The position numbers and the translations under genes were made by a program. A stretch of DNA of 64,000 bases from JAEUJM01 sp044221555 (GTDB taxonomy: Bacteria > Actinomycetota > Acidimicrobiia > Acidimicrobiales > DATDAH01). Positions 40,122 to 49,229 of this stretch are shown here, piece by piece. Under the pieces are notes generated by a model that made no database searches, had not been told where the DNA came from, and worked only from the letters and a program-made list of their open reading frames with translations. Where the stretch lies: the NCBI GenBank assembly GCA_044221555.1, contig JBGAOY010000011.1, positions 62,001 to 126,000 of the forward strand, given 5' to 3'. The number at the start of each line of letters is the position of its first letter. The stretch's first letter is position 1.

Positions 40122-41645
40122 GTGACCAGCCGTCTGGGGCGCCTCGCCGCCGTTGCCGCGGCCGGGGTCGGGGGGCTCGCCGCCTACGACCTGCTGCAGC
40201 GCCGGCACGCCATCCTGCGCAACTTCCCGGTGCTCGGTCACCTGCGCTTCTGGCTGGAGGCGGTGGGGCCCGAACTGCGCCAGTACATCGTGACCGACAA
40301 CGACCAGGAGCGGCCCTTCAACCGCGACCAGCGCCGCTGGGTGTACACGTCGTCGAAGCAGGAGAACTCCTACACCGGGTTCGGCACCGACAACGACCTC
40401 GAGACCACGCCGGACTACCTGATCGTCAAGCACGCGGCCTTCCCCGTGCACCTGCCGACCCCGACCCGCGAGGTCGACGTCCCCTGCGCCAAGGTGCTCG
40501 GGGCGGCCCACGGGCGCCGCCACGCGTTCCGCCCGGCGTCGATCGTCAACATCTCGGCCATGAGCTTCGGCTCGCTGAGCGGCCCCGCCATCGAGGCCCT
40601 CAACCGCGGAGCGGCGATCGCCGGCTGCCTGCACAACACCGGTGAGGGCGGCGTGTCGCCCCACCACCTGCACGGCGGCGAGCTGATCTGGCAGATCGGC
40701 ACCGGCTACTTCGGCTGCCGTGACGAGGACGGTGCCTTCGACCTGGACCGCGTGGTCGCCCAGGTGGCGCAGGCGCCGATCCGGGCCATCGAGATCAAGC
40801 TGTCGCAGGGGGCGAAGGCGGGGCTGGGCGGCGTGGTGCCGGGCGCCAAGGTGACGCCCGAGATCGCCGCCATCCGCGGGGTGCCAGTCGGCAAGGACTG
40901 CCTCAGCCCCCCGTACCACCGTGAGTTCGGTGACGTGGACGGCCTGATCGACTTCGTCGAGCGCATCGCCGGCGCCACCGGCCTGCCCGTCGGCATCAAG
41001 TCGGCGGTGGGGGAGCAGCAGTTCTGGGACGACCTGGCCGCCCGCATGGCCGCTCGGGGCGAGGGCCCCGACTTCGTCACCGTCGACGGCGGCGAGGGCG
41101 GCTCGGGCGCGGCGCCGCTCGTGTTCGCCGACCACGTCTCGCTGCCGTTCCGCATCGCCTTCCCTCGCGTCTACCGCACCTTCGCCGCCGCGGGGCTGGC
41201 CGACGACGTGGTGTTCATCGGCTCGGCCAAGCTGGGCCTCCCCGGCACCGGGCTGTTCGCCATGGCCCTCGGCTGCGACCTGCTCAACGTGGCCCGTGAG
41301 GCCATGCTCTCGATCGGTTGCATCCAGGCCCAGCGCTGCCACACCGGGCGGTGCCCGACCGGCGTGGCCACCCAGAACCCCTGGCTCGTGCGTGGGCTCG
41401 ACCCCGACCTGAAGTCGGTGCGGGCCGCCAACTACGTGATGGCCCTGCGCTTCGAATTGCTGCGGCTGGCTCGAGCCTGCGGGCACGACCACCCGAGCCG
41501 AGTCGACCTGGACAGCATGGAGTTGATCGACGACAGCCCCAACCCTCGCCCGGCACGCGAGCTGTTCGGCTACGAGCCCGGCTGGGGGGTGCCGTCGGCG
41601 GCACTACCCTCGGCGCTCTCCGACAGGGCGGAAAGGATCCGATGA
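40122..41645 (+). CDS. FMN-binding glutamate synthase family protein, membrane-anchored
   Basis: A 507-residue protein with an N-terminal hydrophobic segment (LAAVAAAGVGGLAAYDLL). The GltS-like FMN barrel follows: NISAMSFGSLSGPAIEALN, NTGEGGVSPHHL, EIKLSQGAKAGLGG, VTVDGGEGGSGAAP, and the Fe-S cysteines CIQAQRCHTGRCPTG near 410. These stand-alone proteins lack the glutaminase half of glutamate synthase and their reaction is mostly unproven. The stop overlaps the PPK2 start (ATGA), so the two are coupled. Confidence 0.9.
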   Translation: MTSRLGRLAAVAAAGVGGLAAYDLLQRRHAILRNFPVLGHLRFWLEAVGPELRQYIVTDNDQERPFNRDQRRWVYTSSKQENSYTGFGTDNDLETTPDYLIVKHAAFPVHLPTPTREVDVPCAKVLGAAHGRRHAFRPASIVNISAMSFGSLSGPAIEALNRGAAIAGCLHNTGEGGVSPHHLHGGELIWQIGTGYFGCRDEDGAFDLDRVVAQVAQAPIRAIEIKLSQGAKAGLGGVVPGAKVTPEIAAIRGVPVGKDCLSPPYHREFGDVDGLIDFVERIAGATGLPVGIKSAVGEQQFWDDLAARMAARGEGPDFVTVDGGEGGSGAAPLVFADHVSLPFRIAFPRVYRTFAAAGLADDVVFIGSAKLGLPGTGLFAMALGCDLLNVAREAMLSIGCIQAQRCHTGRCPTGVATQNPWLVRGLDPDLKSVRAANYVMALRFELLRLARACGHDHPSRVDLDSMELIDDSPNPRPARELFGYEPGWGVPSAALPSALSDRAERIR

Positions 41646-42598
41646 CCCTCGAAGCGACCACAGGTGCGACCGGCGGTGACGGCCGTGCGGACCCCACTGG
41701 CGACGACCCACTGGTGACGGTGGGCCGCGACGAGATGCGGCTGTCGACGCTGGTGCAGCGCTACCAGGCCGAGCAGGCCGAGCTGCTGCGCCTGCGCAAG
41801 GAGGAGAAGGGCGCGGTCCGCCGCCGCCGCCAGGAGGGCCAGCTGAAGCCCTTCCAGGTCGAGCTGTTGAAGCTGCAGCGCCACCTCGAGGACAGCCACC
41901 GGCGCATGATCGTGCTGTTCGAGGGCCGCGACGCCGCCGGCAAGGGCGGGACCCTCCGGCGGGTCACCCGCTACATGAACGAGAAGCACTACCGCGTGGT
42001 CGCCCTGGGCAAGCCCACCGAGGAGCAGCGCACGCAGTGGTACTTCCAGCGCTACGTGGCCCAGTTCCCCACCGGCGGCGAGATGGTTCTGTTCGACCGC
42101 TCCTGGTACAACCGGGCCATGGTCGAGCCGGTGTTCGGCTTCTGCACCGACGAGGAGTACAAGAACTTCATGCGGGGCGTGGTCGGCTTCGAGAAGGACC
42201 TGGTCCGCCAGGGCACCATCCTCGTGAAGCTGTACTTCAGCGTGGACAAGGCCGAGCAGAAGCGGCGGTTCGACCGGCGTCGCGACGACCCCCTGCGCCA
42301 GTGGAAGCTGAGTGAGATCGACGTCCAGGCCCAGGAGCACTGGGACGAGTTCACCGACGCGAAGTACAAGATGCTCAAGCGCACCAGCACCGCCGACGCG
42401 CCGTGGACGGTGATCCGCAGCGAGGACAAGCACCAGGCCCGTCTCAACGCCATGCGGGTGATCCTGAACGCCGTGCCCTACGAGGGCCGCGCCGCCGACG
42501 TCGACTTCGTGCCCGACCCCCAGATCGTGATCTCGGGTGCCCACGAGCTCGAGCTCATGGAGGCCGACCGGATGGCCCAGGGCAAGTTCGCCGTCTGA
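41642..42598 (+). CDS. ppk2: polyphosphate kinase 2
   Basis: A 318-residue single-domain PPK2. The acidic, disordered first ~40 residues precede Walker A FEGRDAAGKGG (about 100-110), the Walker B-like FDRSWYNRA, and the lid region DKAEQKRRFDRRRDDPLRQWKLSEID. It should transfer phosphate between polyphosphate and nucleoside diphosphates; the length suits a class I enzyme. A 4-base ATGA overlap with the GltS-like gene implies cotranslation. Confidence 0.95.
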   Translation: MTLEATTGATGGDGRADPTGDDPLVTVGRDEMRLSTLVQRYQAEQAELLRLRKEEKGAVRRRRQEGQLKPFQVELLKLQRHLEDSHRRMIVLFEGRDAAGKGGTLRRVTRYMNEKHYRVVALGKPTEEQRTQWYFQRYVAQFPTGGEMVLFDRSWYNRAMVEPVFGFCTDEEYKNFMRGVVGFEKDLVRQGTILVKLYFSVDKAEQKRRFDRRRDDPLRQWKLSEIDVQAQEHWDEFTDAKYKMLKRTSTADAPWTVIRSEDKHQARLNAMRVILNAVPYEGRAADVDFVPDPQIVISGAHELELMEADRMAQGKFAV

Positions 42599-42627
42599 CC
42601 GAGAGCCGGCCGCTCACCGCTACGCAG

Positions 42628-42656
42628 TTGACAGTGTTCACCGGCCACACCATCAT
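42628..42656 (+). promoter_or_regulatory. possible promoter of the Fn3 protein gene
   Basis: A perfect -35 TTGACA (42628-42633) and a poor -10 CATCAT (42651-42656) are 17 bases apart, just after the ppk2 stop and 42 bases before the ATG. Confidence 0.35.
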
Positions 42657-42698
42657 CGCCCGGCACTGAACGACCAGTCGATGACAGGCGGGAAGACG

Positions 42699-44576
42699 AT
42701 GCAGCGAGCGACAACGGCCTCACCCGGCGGACGGGCGGTGGCACGTGGACTCGCCGTCGTGGTCCTCGCCAGCGTCGTGGGGATCGGCCCCAGTCAGGCC
42801 GTCGAGTCGCCGCCGACCTCCTCGCTCGACGGGACGTCAGCGGCGCCGGACCTCGACGACACGACGGGTCGCGGACAGCCCGCCGGCGGCGGGTCGACCT
42901 CGCCGACGACACCGTCGCCTTCCGCGCCGGCCACCGAGGGCCTTGGGGTGCCGCCGGGGGCGATCACGTTCAGTGAATTCCCCTTGGGCACGGCCATCAC
43001 CACCCAGTACCGCAGCCGGGGGATCGTGTTCTCGGGTGACAGCCCGTTCATCACCACGGATTCGTCGAACCCCACGAGCCCCGTTCTGTCCGGCACGCCG
43101 CTCTTCGCCGGCGAGATCCGAGGGACGTTCGTCGATCCCGTCAGCGGAGCAGCGAGAACGGTCGGTGGGTTCTCCCTCGACGTCGGCTACATCAACACGC
43201 CCGGGTCCGTGAAGGTGATCGTCTACGGCAGGAGCGGCTCCCGAATCGGCCAGTTGAGCGCGGACGGGGTCGGCATCGTGCGCATCGACTCGACGTTCGC
43301 CGGGGCCGCGTCGTTCCTCGTGAAGGCTCTCAGCAGCGAGCCGGCCGGCTTCGCGATCGACAACGTCGTCGTCGGGCCCGGCGTGTCGTCAGGTGTCCCT
43401 CGAGGGCTGTCCGCCCGGTCGGACAGCGGGGGCAGGATCCAGTTGGTGTGGCGGGCACCCGACGACGCCAGCGGCGTCACCGGTTACCGGATCCTCCGCA
43501 ACGGCACCCCGATCCTCGACGTCGGGCCCGCCACGTTCGCCGCCGGCGACGACGGTGCCCCGTCCGGTCCACCGGTCTCCTACCAGGTGCAGGCGCTGAC
43601 CGCGCTCGGTCCCGCCGGAGTCTCCGCGGCGAAGACCGCCATCCGCGTGAGCGGCACGCGGCCCTCGTACGCGCGTGTGGGACCGTTGAAGGACTGGCGC
43701 CGTGTCGTCTCGCCGAACGAGCAGGCGCTGCTCGGTGCCACCTGGGTCCCCGATCTCGACACCGGATTCACGCCGCAGGGGGTGACGTTGGTGCCGGCGG
43801 GTGTGCGGTGGCCGTCGGCCACGCTGCTCGTCAGCGGGTACACCCATCCCGCCGGCCGGTGCTACGTCTACGCGATCAACACGTCGACGGGGCGTGTCCG
43901 CAACTGGTATCGGTTCCCCGCGGGCCAGTGCTCGCATGCGGGGGGTATCGAGTTCACCGCCTCCCGCAACAGCGTGTGGGTGTCCGACACTCACCGCCTG
44001 TTCGAATTGAACCTCGCGAAGATGTTCGATCCGGCCCGGGTCGCCACCGCGATCCGGACGAACTCGTCGCTGCTGTCGACCTCGCAGAACGCGAGTGCCG
44101 GTCTCAACGGGTCGTTCGTGTTCGACCAGCCGGCCGGTCCGGGTTGTCCTGCAGCAGGCGGTTGCCTCTGGATCGGCCACTGGCGCCGGGGCCGGACCAC
44201 CTTGTTGTACCAGTACTCCGAGGCGTACCTGCGAAATCGGGCGGTCACGGGAACGAACGGATCCATCGATCGTCTCGAAGTGGCCGAAGACGGCCAGGGG
44301 GCGGCGTGGGGGTACAACGGCACGATCCTGCTCACCGCCAGCACGTCGCAGTGCGGTCTGCTCCACGTGGTCGACGCCGACACCGGCGCCACCGTCCCGG
44401 GTGGCACCTACCAGTTCAGTCCCGGCACCGAGCAACTCGCGCTCGATGGTGCAGGGGGGCTCTACAACGTCAGCGAGGCCGGCTCCCGGCAATTCCACAC
44501 GCCGTCGAAGCCGGCGTTCTTCCCGGTGATCGCCCACTGGGACGCCTCGGCGCTGACGTCGGGCGGATCGTGTTGA
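42699..44576 (+). CDS. secreted protein with a fibronectin type III domain
   Basis: A 625-residue protein. The signal peptide is residues 1-34 (VVVLASVVGIGPSQA), then a Ser/Thr/Pro linker (to about 82). An N-terminal beta domain follows (ITFSEFPLGTAITTQYRSRG, ending FAIDNVVVG), then a single Fn3 domain (about 230-320; GRIQLVWRAPDD, GVTGYRILRNG). A C-terminal ~300-residue beta-rich region has WVPDLDTGFTPQGVTLV and SVWVSDTHRLFELNL, which suggests a propeller. Function unknown. ATG 42699 is preceded by GGGAAG; ATG 42681 is in frame. Codons are less extreme in GC than neighbouring genes, which hints at transfer. Confidence 0.82.
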   Translation: MQRATTASPGGRAVARGLAVVVLASVVGIGPSQAVESPPTSSLDGTSAAPDLDDTTGRGQPAGGGSTSPTTPSPSAPATEGLGVPPGAITFSEFPLGTAITTQYRSRGIVFSGDSPFITTDSSNPTSPVLSGTPLFAGEIRGTFVDPVSGAARTVGGFSLDVGYINTPGSVKVIVYGRSGSRIGQLSADGVGIVRIDSTFAGAASFLVKALSSEPAGFAIDNVVVGPGVSSGVPRGLSARSDSGGRIQLVWRAPDDASGVTGYRILRNGTPILDVGPATFAAGDDGAPSGPPVSYQVQALTALGPAGVSAAKTAIRVSGTRPSYARVGPLKDWRRVVSPNEQALLGATWVPDLDTGFTPQGVTLVPAGVRWPSATLLVSGYTHPAGRCYVYAINTSTGRVRNWYRFPAGQCSHAGGIEFTASRNSVWVSDTHRLFELNLAKMFDPARVATAIRTNSSLLSTSQNASAGLNGSFVFDQPAGPGCPAAGGCLWIGHWRRGRTTLLYQYSEAYLRNRAVTGTNGSIDRLEVAEDGQGAAWGYNGTILLTASTSQCGLLHVVDADTGATVPGGTYQFSPGTEQLALDGAGGLYNVSEAGSRQFHTPSKPAFFPVIAHWDASALTSGGSC

Positions 44577-44660
44577 TGACCTGAGGCGGCGAGCGCCGAT
44601 CGCCCCCGGTGCGCTCGGCCCCGATCAGCTCAGTGGCAACAACAGCAACACCAGCCCCAC

Positions 44661-44666
44661 TAGGCT
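44661..44666 (+). promoter_or_regulatory. -10 upstream of eno
   Basis: TAGGCT ends 7 bases before the GTG of the short leader ORF at 44674, so that ORF would be read from a leaderless mRNA. Confidence 0.55.
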
Positions 44667-44673
44667 CATCGTC

Positions 44674-44742
44674 GTGAGCCCGAGGAACGAGGGCGGGGCC
44701 CGAGCGGCCCGGCGAGGAACGAGCCGAGAGCGGATGACATGA
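44674..44742 (+). CDS. possible leaderless leader ORF coupled to eno
   Basis: A 22-residue frame (MSPRNEGGARAARRGTSRE then RMT) starts with GTG 7 bases after a TAGGCT -10. It ends in a TGA that overlaps the eno ATG (ATGA at 44739-44742). The peptide is basic and looks like nothing known. The arrangement, not the peptide, is the point: ribosomes loaded at the leaderless start would be delivered to eno. Confidence 0.45.
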   Translation: MSPRNEGGARAARRGTSRERMT

Positions 44743-46022
44743 GCGCCATCGAACAGGTCGTGGGTCGAGAGGTCCTGGATTCGCGGGGCAACCCGACGGT
44801 CGAGGTGGAGGTGGTCCTCGAATCGGGGGCGCGGGGTCGGGCCATCGTGCCCTCCGGGGCGTCGACCGGCCAGTTCGAGGCGGTCGAGCTGCGAGACGGC
44901 GGCGACCGCTACGGCGGCAAGGGCGTGGCCAACGCGGTGGCCAACGTCAACGGGGCGCTGGCCGACGTGGTGATCGGCCTCGAAGCTCTCGACCAGCGCG
45001 AGCTGGACCGCCGCATGATCGATGCCGACGGCAGCCCCAACAAGGCCAACGTGGGCGCCAACGCCGTCCTGGGCGTGTCGCTGGCCGCGGCCAAGGCCGC
45101 GGCCGACGAGCTCGCGCTGCCGCTGTACCGCTACGTCGGCGGCGCCAACGCCCACGTGCTGCCGGTGCCCATGATGAACGTGCTCAACGGTGGCGCCCAC
45201 GCCGACAACAACGTCGACCTGCAGGAGTTCATGCTCATGCCGGTGGGCGCGGCGTCGTTCACCGAGGCCCTGCGCTGGGGCACCGAGACGTACCACGTGC
45301 TCAAGAAGGTGCTGCACGACAAGGGCCTGTCCACCGCGGTGGGCGACGAGGGTGGCTTCGCCCCGAACCTGGGTTCGAACGAAGAGGCCGTGCAGGTGCT
45401 GATGGACGCCATCGAGCAGGCCGGGTACACCCCCGGCGACCAGATCGCCATCGCTCTCGATCCGGCCTCGTCCGAGTTCTTCCGCGACGGCAGCTACGTG
45501 CTCGCCGGCGAGGACCGCACCCTGTCCGCCGGGCAGATGGCCGAGTTCTGGGCGGACTGGGTCGACCGCTACCCGATCGTGTCGATCGAGGACGGCATGG
45601 CCGAGGAGGACTGGGACGGCTGGGCGGCGCTGACCGGAGCGGTGGGCGACCGGGTGCAGCTCGTCGGCGACGACCTGTTCGTCACCAACACCGAGCGCCT
45701 GCAACGGGGCATCGACGCCGGTGTGGCCAACTCGATCCTGATCAAGGTCAACCAGATCGGCTCGCTCACCGAGACGCTCGAGGCGGTGGCGCTGGCCAAC
45801 CGCAACGCCTACACCGCGGTCATGTCGCACCGCTCGGGCGAGACCGAGGACACCACCATCGCGGACCTGGCCGTGGCCACGAACTGCGGCCAGATCAAGA
45901 CCGGGGCGCCCGCCCGCTCCGACCGGGTGGCCAAGTACAACCAGTTGCTCCGCATCGAGGAGGACCTGGGTGAGGCCGCGGCGTTCTGGGGCGGTGCGGC
46001 CCTCTCGAGGGGCAGCGGCTGA
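44739..46022 (+). CDS. eno: enolase
   Basis: A 427-residue glycolytic enolase (2-phosphoglycerate to phosphoenolpyruvate). Motifs: EVLDSRGNPTVEVEV, PSGASTGQFEAVELRDGG, the metal ligands in VSIEDGMAEEDWDGW and VGDDLFVTN, the catalytic Lys in LIKVNQIGSLTET, and SHRSGETEDTTIADLAV. The length is normal. The ATG overlaps the stop of a short upstream ORF. The stop overlaps the ftsB-like ATG (TGATG), so eno and ftsB are coupled, as eno and Rv1024 are adjacent in mycobacteria. Confidence 0.98.
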   Translation: MSAIEQVVGREVLDSRGNPTVEVEVVLESGARGRAIVPSGASTGQFEAVELRDGGDRYGGKGVANAVANVNGALADVVIGLEALDQRELDRRMIDADGSPNKANVGANAVLGVSLAAAKAAADELALPLYRYVGGANAHVLPVPMMNVLNGGAHADNNVDLQEFMLMPVGAASFTEALRWGTETYHVLKKVLHDKGLSTAVGDEGGFAPNLGSNEEAVQVLMDAIEQAGYTPGDQIAIALDPASSEFFRDGSYVLAGEDRTLSAGQMAEFWADWVDRYPIVSIEDGMAEEDWDGWAALTGAVGDRVQLVGDDLFVTNTERLQRGIDAGVANSILIKVNQIGSLTETLEAVALANRNAYTAVMSHRSGETEDTTIADLAVATNCGQIKTGAPARSDRVAKYNQLLRIEEDLGEAAAFWGGAALSRGSG

Positions 46023-46465
46023 TGGCGCCGCGCAAGGAGGTACGCGCCCGGCAGGCCGCCAAGGGCCGTCGCGCCGCGGGCCGCGAGCCGGTCGAGGCGA
46101 CCCCGGCCACCCGTCGGGCCGACGGCCTCCGGCGCCGGCGGCGCCTGTTCTGGATGGGTGTCGTGGGCGTCGCCGTCGTGGGCATCGCGTTCCTGGGGGC
46201 CTTCCCCGCCCGCACCTACCTCCGTCAGCAGTCCGCCACCGCCCGCGCCGAGTCCGACCTGCGGGCCCTCGACACCGAGATCGACGACCTGCAGACCCAG
46301 ATCGACGACCTGCAGACCGACGGTGCGATCGAGGAGCAGGCCCGCGAGCAGTACCACATGACCCGGCCCGGCGAGGAGCCCATCGCGCTGTTGCCCGCGG
46401 CGCCGGCCCCCGTCGAGGTCCCGTCGGGTTGGCCGTACTCGCGCCTGTTCGCAGCGTCCCGCTGA
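46022..46465 (+). CDS. FtsB/DivIC-like septum formation protein
   Basis: A 147-residue bitopic membrane protein. The basic cytoplasmic N-terminus (1-42) precedes one membrane helix (MGVVGVAVVGIAFLGAFPA, about 45-63). A short extracytoplasmic coiled coil follows (ESDLRALDTEIDDLQTQIDD, with a repeated IDDLQT), then EEQAREQYHMTRPGEE, the usual FtsB/DivIC ending, and a Pro-rich tail. It should join FtsQ/FtsL in the divisome. Start overlaps the eno stop. Confidence 0.9.
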   Translation: MAPRKEVRARQAAKGRRAAGREPVEATPATRRADGLRRRRRLFWMGVVGVAVVGIAFLGAFPARTYLRQQSATARAESDLRALDTEIDDLQTQIDDLQTDGAIEEQAREQYHMTRPGEEPIALLPAAPAPVEVPSGWPYSRLFAASR

Positions 46466-46501
46466 GCCGACCCCGCCGGCCATGAACCCAGCGTCGCGGC
46501 G

Positions 46502-47476
46502 GTGACCGTCCCCGTCGAGGCCGTGGGCCTGGTGCGCCGCTTCGGCGAGATCGAGGCGGTGGCGGGTGTCGACCTCCGGGTCGAGCCCGGCGAGGTGTTC
46601 GCGTTCCTCGGGCCCAACGGTGCCGGCAAGTCCACCACCGTGCGCATGCTCACCACCCTGCTCGCGCCCAGCGCCGGAAGCGCCCGGGTGGCGGGGTACG
46701 ACGTGGTCACCGAGGCGGCCATGGTCCGTCGCTCGATCGGCGTGGCCCTGCAGGACGCGGCCATCGACCCACTCATGACCGGGCGCGAGCTGCTGCGCCT
46801 GCAGTCGGTGCTGTACGGCCTGCCCCGGGCCCGGGCCGACAAGCGGTCGGCCGAGTTGCTCGAGCGGGTGGGGCTCACCGCGGCGGCGGGCCGTCGGGTG
46901 GGCAAGTACTCGGGGGGCATGCGTCGCCGCCTCGACCTGGCCCTCTCGCTGCTGCACGAGCCCGAGGTGCTGTTCCTCGACGAGCCCACCACCGGCCTCG
47001 ACCCGACCAGCCGCCTCAACCTGTGGGACGAGCTGCGCTCGCTGAACATCGAGCACGGCACCACCATCTTCCTCACCACCCAGTACCTGGAGGAGGCCGA
47101 CCAACTGGCCGGGCGCATCGCCATCATCGACGGCGGGCGGATCGTGCGCGAGGGCGAGCCGAACCGCCTGAAGGCCGATGTCGGGGCGCCCACCCTGCGC
47201 CTCGAGGTCGACCGCGCCCATCACGAGGCCGCGGCGACGGTGCTCGAGACCTTCGGCCCCGCCCGTCCCGACCGCGCCGGCGTGCTGGCGATCGGCCTCG
47301 ACGGGGGCGCCGGCGAGATGACCGCGGTCGTGCGCGCGCTCGATCACGCGTCGGTGACCGTCCTGCACATGGAGCTGAACGCCCCGAGCCTCGACGACGT
47401 GTTCGCCGAGGCCACCGGCCGGCGCCTCGAGGGCGCGGCGCCGGACGACTCCGGCGCCGGCGCGCCCGGCACGTGA
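46502..47476 (+). CDS. ABC transporter ATP-binding protein, DrrA type
   Basis: A 324-residue ATPase. Walker A is GPNGAGKST (about 37-45), the Q loop VALQDAAIDP, signature YSGGMRRRLDLA, Walker B VLFLDEPTTGLDP, and the H loop TTQYLEEAD. The C-terminal extension (to about 310) is the type found in daunorubicin-resistance ATPases. With the two permeases behind it this forms an exporter for drugs or lipids. Its GTG overlaps the stop of a 7-codon ORF at 46482-46505 that has no visible promoter. Confidence 0.92.
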   Translation: MTVPVEAVGLVRRFGEIEAVAGVDLRVEPGEVFAFLGPNGAGKSTTVRMLTTLLAPSAGSARVAGYDVVTEAAMVRRSIGVALQDAAIDPLMTGRELLRLQSVLYGLPRARADKRSAELLERVGLTAAAGRRVGKYSGGMRRRLDLALSLLHEPEVLFLDEPTTGLDPTSRLNLWDELRSLNIEHGTTIFLTTQYLEEADQLAGRIAIIDGGRIVREGEPNRLKADVGAPTLRLEVDRAHHEAAATVLETFGPARPDRAGVLAIGLDGGAGEMTAVVRALDHASVTVLHMELNAPSLDDVFAEATGRRLEGAAPDDSGAGAPGT

Positions 47477-47537
47477 CACCGCCTGCCCGGCCCCGGCCCC
47501 GGCCCCGGCGCCGCGGTCCGCTGGGGCGAGCGGGCGC

Positions 47538-48377
47538 GTGACCACGGCCTCCGCCGGTGCCGGCGCCACCCTGACCGCGACCGGCGACACCATGCGTGAG
47601 CTGCGGCCGCTGGCCCAGGCGGGGGCCCTGGCCGGTCGCTCGGTGCGCTCGACGCTGCGCCAGCCCGAGATGTGGCTCCCGTCGATGATCTTCCCCCTGA
47701 TGATCGCGGCGGTGAACAACTCGGCCATGGCCCGCGCGGTCAACCTGCCGGGCTTCCCGCCGGTCGACTCGGTCCTGCAGTTCCTCCTGCCCGCCACCAT
47801 CGTCCAGGGCGTGATGTTCGGTGCCATCTCGGGCGGCTCCGACCTCGCGCTCGACATCGAGAACGGCTTCTTCGAGCGGCTGCTGGCGTCGCCCGTGGCC
47901 CGTCCGGCCATCCTGATCGGCCGCCTTTCCGGTGGCGCCGTGCTGGGCGCGTGCCAGACCGTGATCTTCGTGATCGTGTTCCGGATCTTCGGCGCACAGG
48001 TCGACGGAGGCGTTCCCGGCGTGCTGGTCCTCATGGCCATGGCGGTGCTGGTGACCCTGATGATCGGGGGCATCACCGCCGCGGTCGGCATCCGCACGGG
48101 CCAGCAGGAGTCGGTCGACGCCGCCTTCCCGCTGGTCTTCATCATGTTGTTCATGAGCTCGGCGTTCTTCCCCACCGCGCTGATGAGCGGGTGGTTCCAG
48201 TCGGTCTCCGAGCACAACCCGCTGTCGTGGATGATCGACGGGGCCCGCTACCAGGTGATCGTCGGGTTCAGCTGGTCCGAGGCGGTGCCGGCGGTCGTCG
48301 TGCCCGCGGTGCTCTCGGTGTTCACGATCGCCCTGGCCATCCACCAGATGCGCAAGCGTCTGGAGCGCGACTCGTGA
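47538..48377 (+). CDS. ABC-2 type permease (first subunit)
   Basis: A 279-residue membrane protein with six hydrophobic segments and the ABC-2 pattern of DrrB-like permeases (IENGFFERLLASPVARPAIL, SSAFFPTALMSGWFQSVSEHNPLSWMIDGARY). It should pair with the next gene product to form the membrane pore for the ATPase at 46502. The GTG overlaps nothing upstream; a short CCCCGG 6-base repeat lies just before it. The stop overlaps the next start. Confidence 0.9.
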   Translation: MTTASAGAGATLTATGDTMRELRPLAQAGALAGRSVRSTLRQPEMWLPSMIFPLMIAAVNNSAMARAVNLPGFPPVDSVLQFLLPATIVQGVMFGAISGGSDLALDIENGFFERLLASPVARPAILIGRLSGGAVLGACQTVIFVIVFRIFGAQVDGGVPGVLVLMAMAVLVTLMIGGITAAVGIRTGQQESVDAAFPLVFIMLFMSSAFFPTALMSGWFQSVSEHNPLSWMIDGARYQVIVGFSWSEAVPAVVVPAVLSVFTIALAIHQMRKRLERDS

Positions 48378-49210
48378 CCGCAGCCGCGGTGCCCGCGGGC
48401 GGAGGGCACACCACGGCGACGGACGCAGACCACACCGCTCCGGGGGGCACCGTCGTCGGGGTGGCCCGGGGCCTGGCCCAGCGCAGCCTGGTGAACATCA
48501 TCCGCACGCCCTCGGCCGTGGTGCCCACCATCGCGATGCCGCTGTTCTTCATCGTGGCGTTCAGCGGGGCGTTCAGCGCGCTCACCGAGATCCCCGGGTT
48601 CCCCACCGACAACGCGCTCAACTGGTTCATGCCGTGGGCGATCATGCAGGGCGCCGCCTTCGCGGGCATGGGCATCTGCTTCGGTGTGGCCCGCGACCTC
48701 GAGAACGGCTTCTACGACCGCCTGCTCATGGCGCCCACGCACCGGTCGGGGCTCATTCTCGGGCCGTTGGCGGCCGCCGTCGTCCGGGTGCTTCTGCCGG
48801 TCACCACCGTGTCGGCGGTGGGCTTCATCGCCGGCGCCCGGCTCACCGACGGTCTGTTCGGGATGGTGACGCTGGTCGTGGCCGCCGAGGGCTTCGCCCT
48901 GGTCGCCGGCCTCTGGGGCCTGGGCGTCGTCTACCGGGTGCGCAACCAGAAGTCGAGTGCCCTGATCCAGGTGGGCATCTTCGTGACGATGTTCCTCTCG
49001 ATCGGCCAGGCGCCGGTGGCGCTGATGGAGGGATGGCTCAGCCACGTGGCCCGCCTGAACCCGTTGACCTACGTGCTGAACATGGCCAGGGCGGGGTTCC
49101 TGGGGCCGATCACCTGGGGGGTGATCTGGCCCGGCCTGCTGTCCATCGCCGGTGGCCTGGTGGTGTTCGGCGCCTGGGCGGCCACCGGTTTCCGCCGCAT
49201 GGTCCACTGA
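48374..49210 (+). CDS. ABC-2 type permease (second subunit)
   Basis: A 278-residue paralogue of the previous permease (LENGFYDRLLMAPTHRSGLI, GQAPVALMEGWLSHVARLNPLTYVLNMAR) with about six membrane helices after a polar 30-residue N-terminus. The start overlaps the previous stop by 4 bases (GTGA), giving tight coupling of a two-permease exporter. Substrate unknown. Confidence 0.9.
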   Translation: MTAAAVPAGGGHTTATDADHTAPGGTVVGVARGLAQRSLVNIIRTPSAVVPTIAMPLFFIVAFSGAFSALTEIPGFPTDNALNWFMPWAIMQGAAFAGMGICFGVARDLENGFYDRLLMAPTHRSGLILGPLAAAVVRVLLPVTTVSAVGFIAGARLTDGLFGMVTLVVAAEGFALVAGLWGLGVVYRVRNQKSSALIQVGIFVTMFLSIGQAPVALMEGWLSHVARLNPLTYVLNMARAGFLGPITWGVIWPGLLSIAGGLVVFGAWAATGFRRMVH

Positions 49211-49229
49211 CCTGACAGGATCTGTGCCC

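Noticed and set aside
44625..45830. A 401-codon minus-strand frame across eno.
   Set aside because: It is antisense to a complete, unmistakable enolase and has no motif of its own.
46482..46505. A 7-codon ORF ending in a GTGA overlap with the DrrA-type ATPase.
   Set aside because: It resembles the leaderless mini-ORFs, but no TANNNT lies 6-8 bases before its ATG, so I could not separate it from chance.
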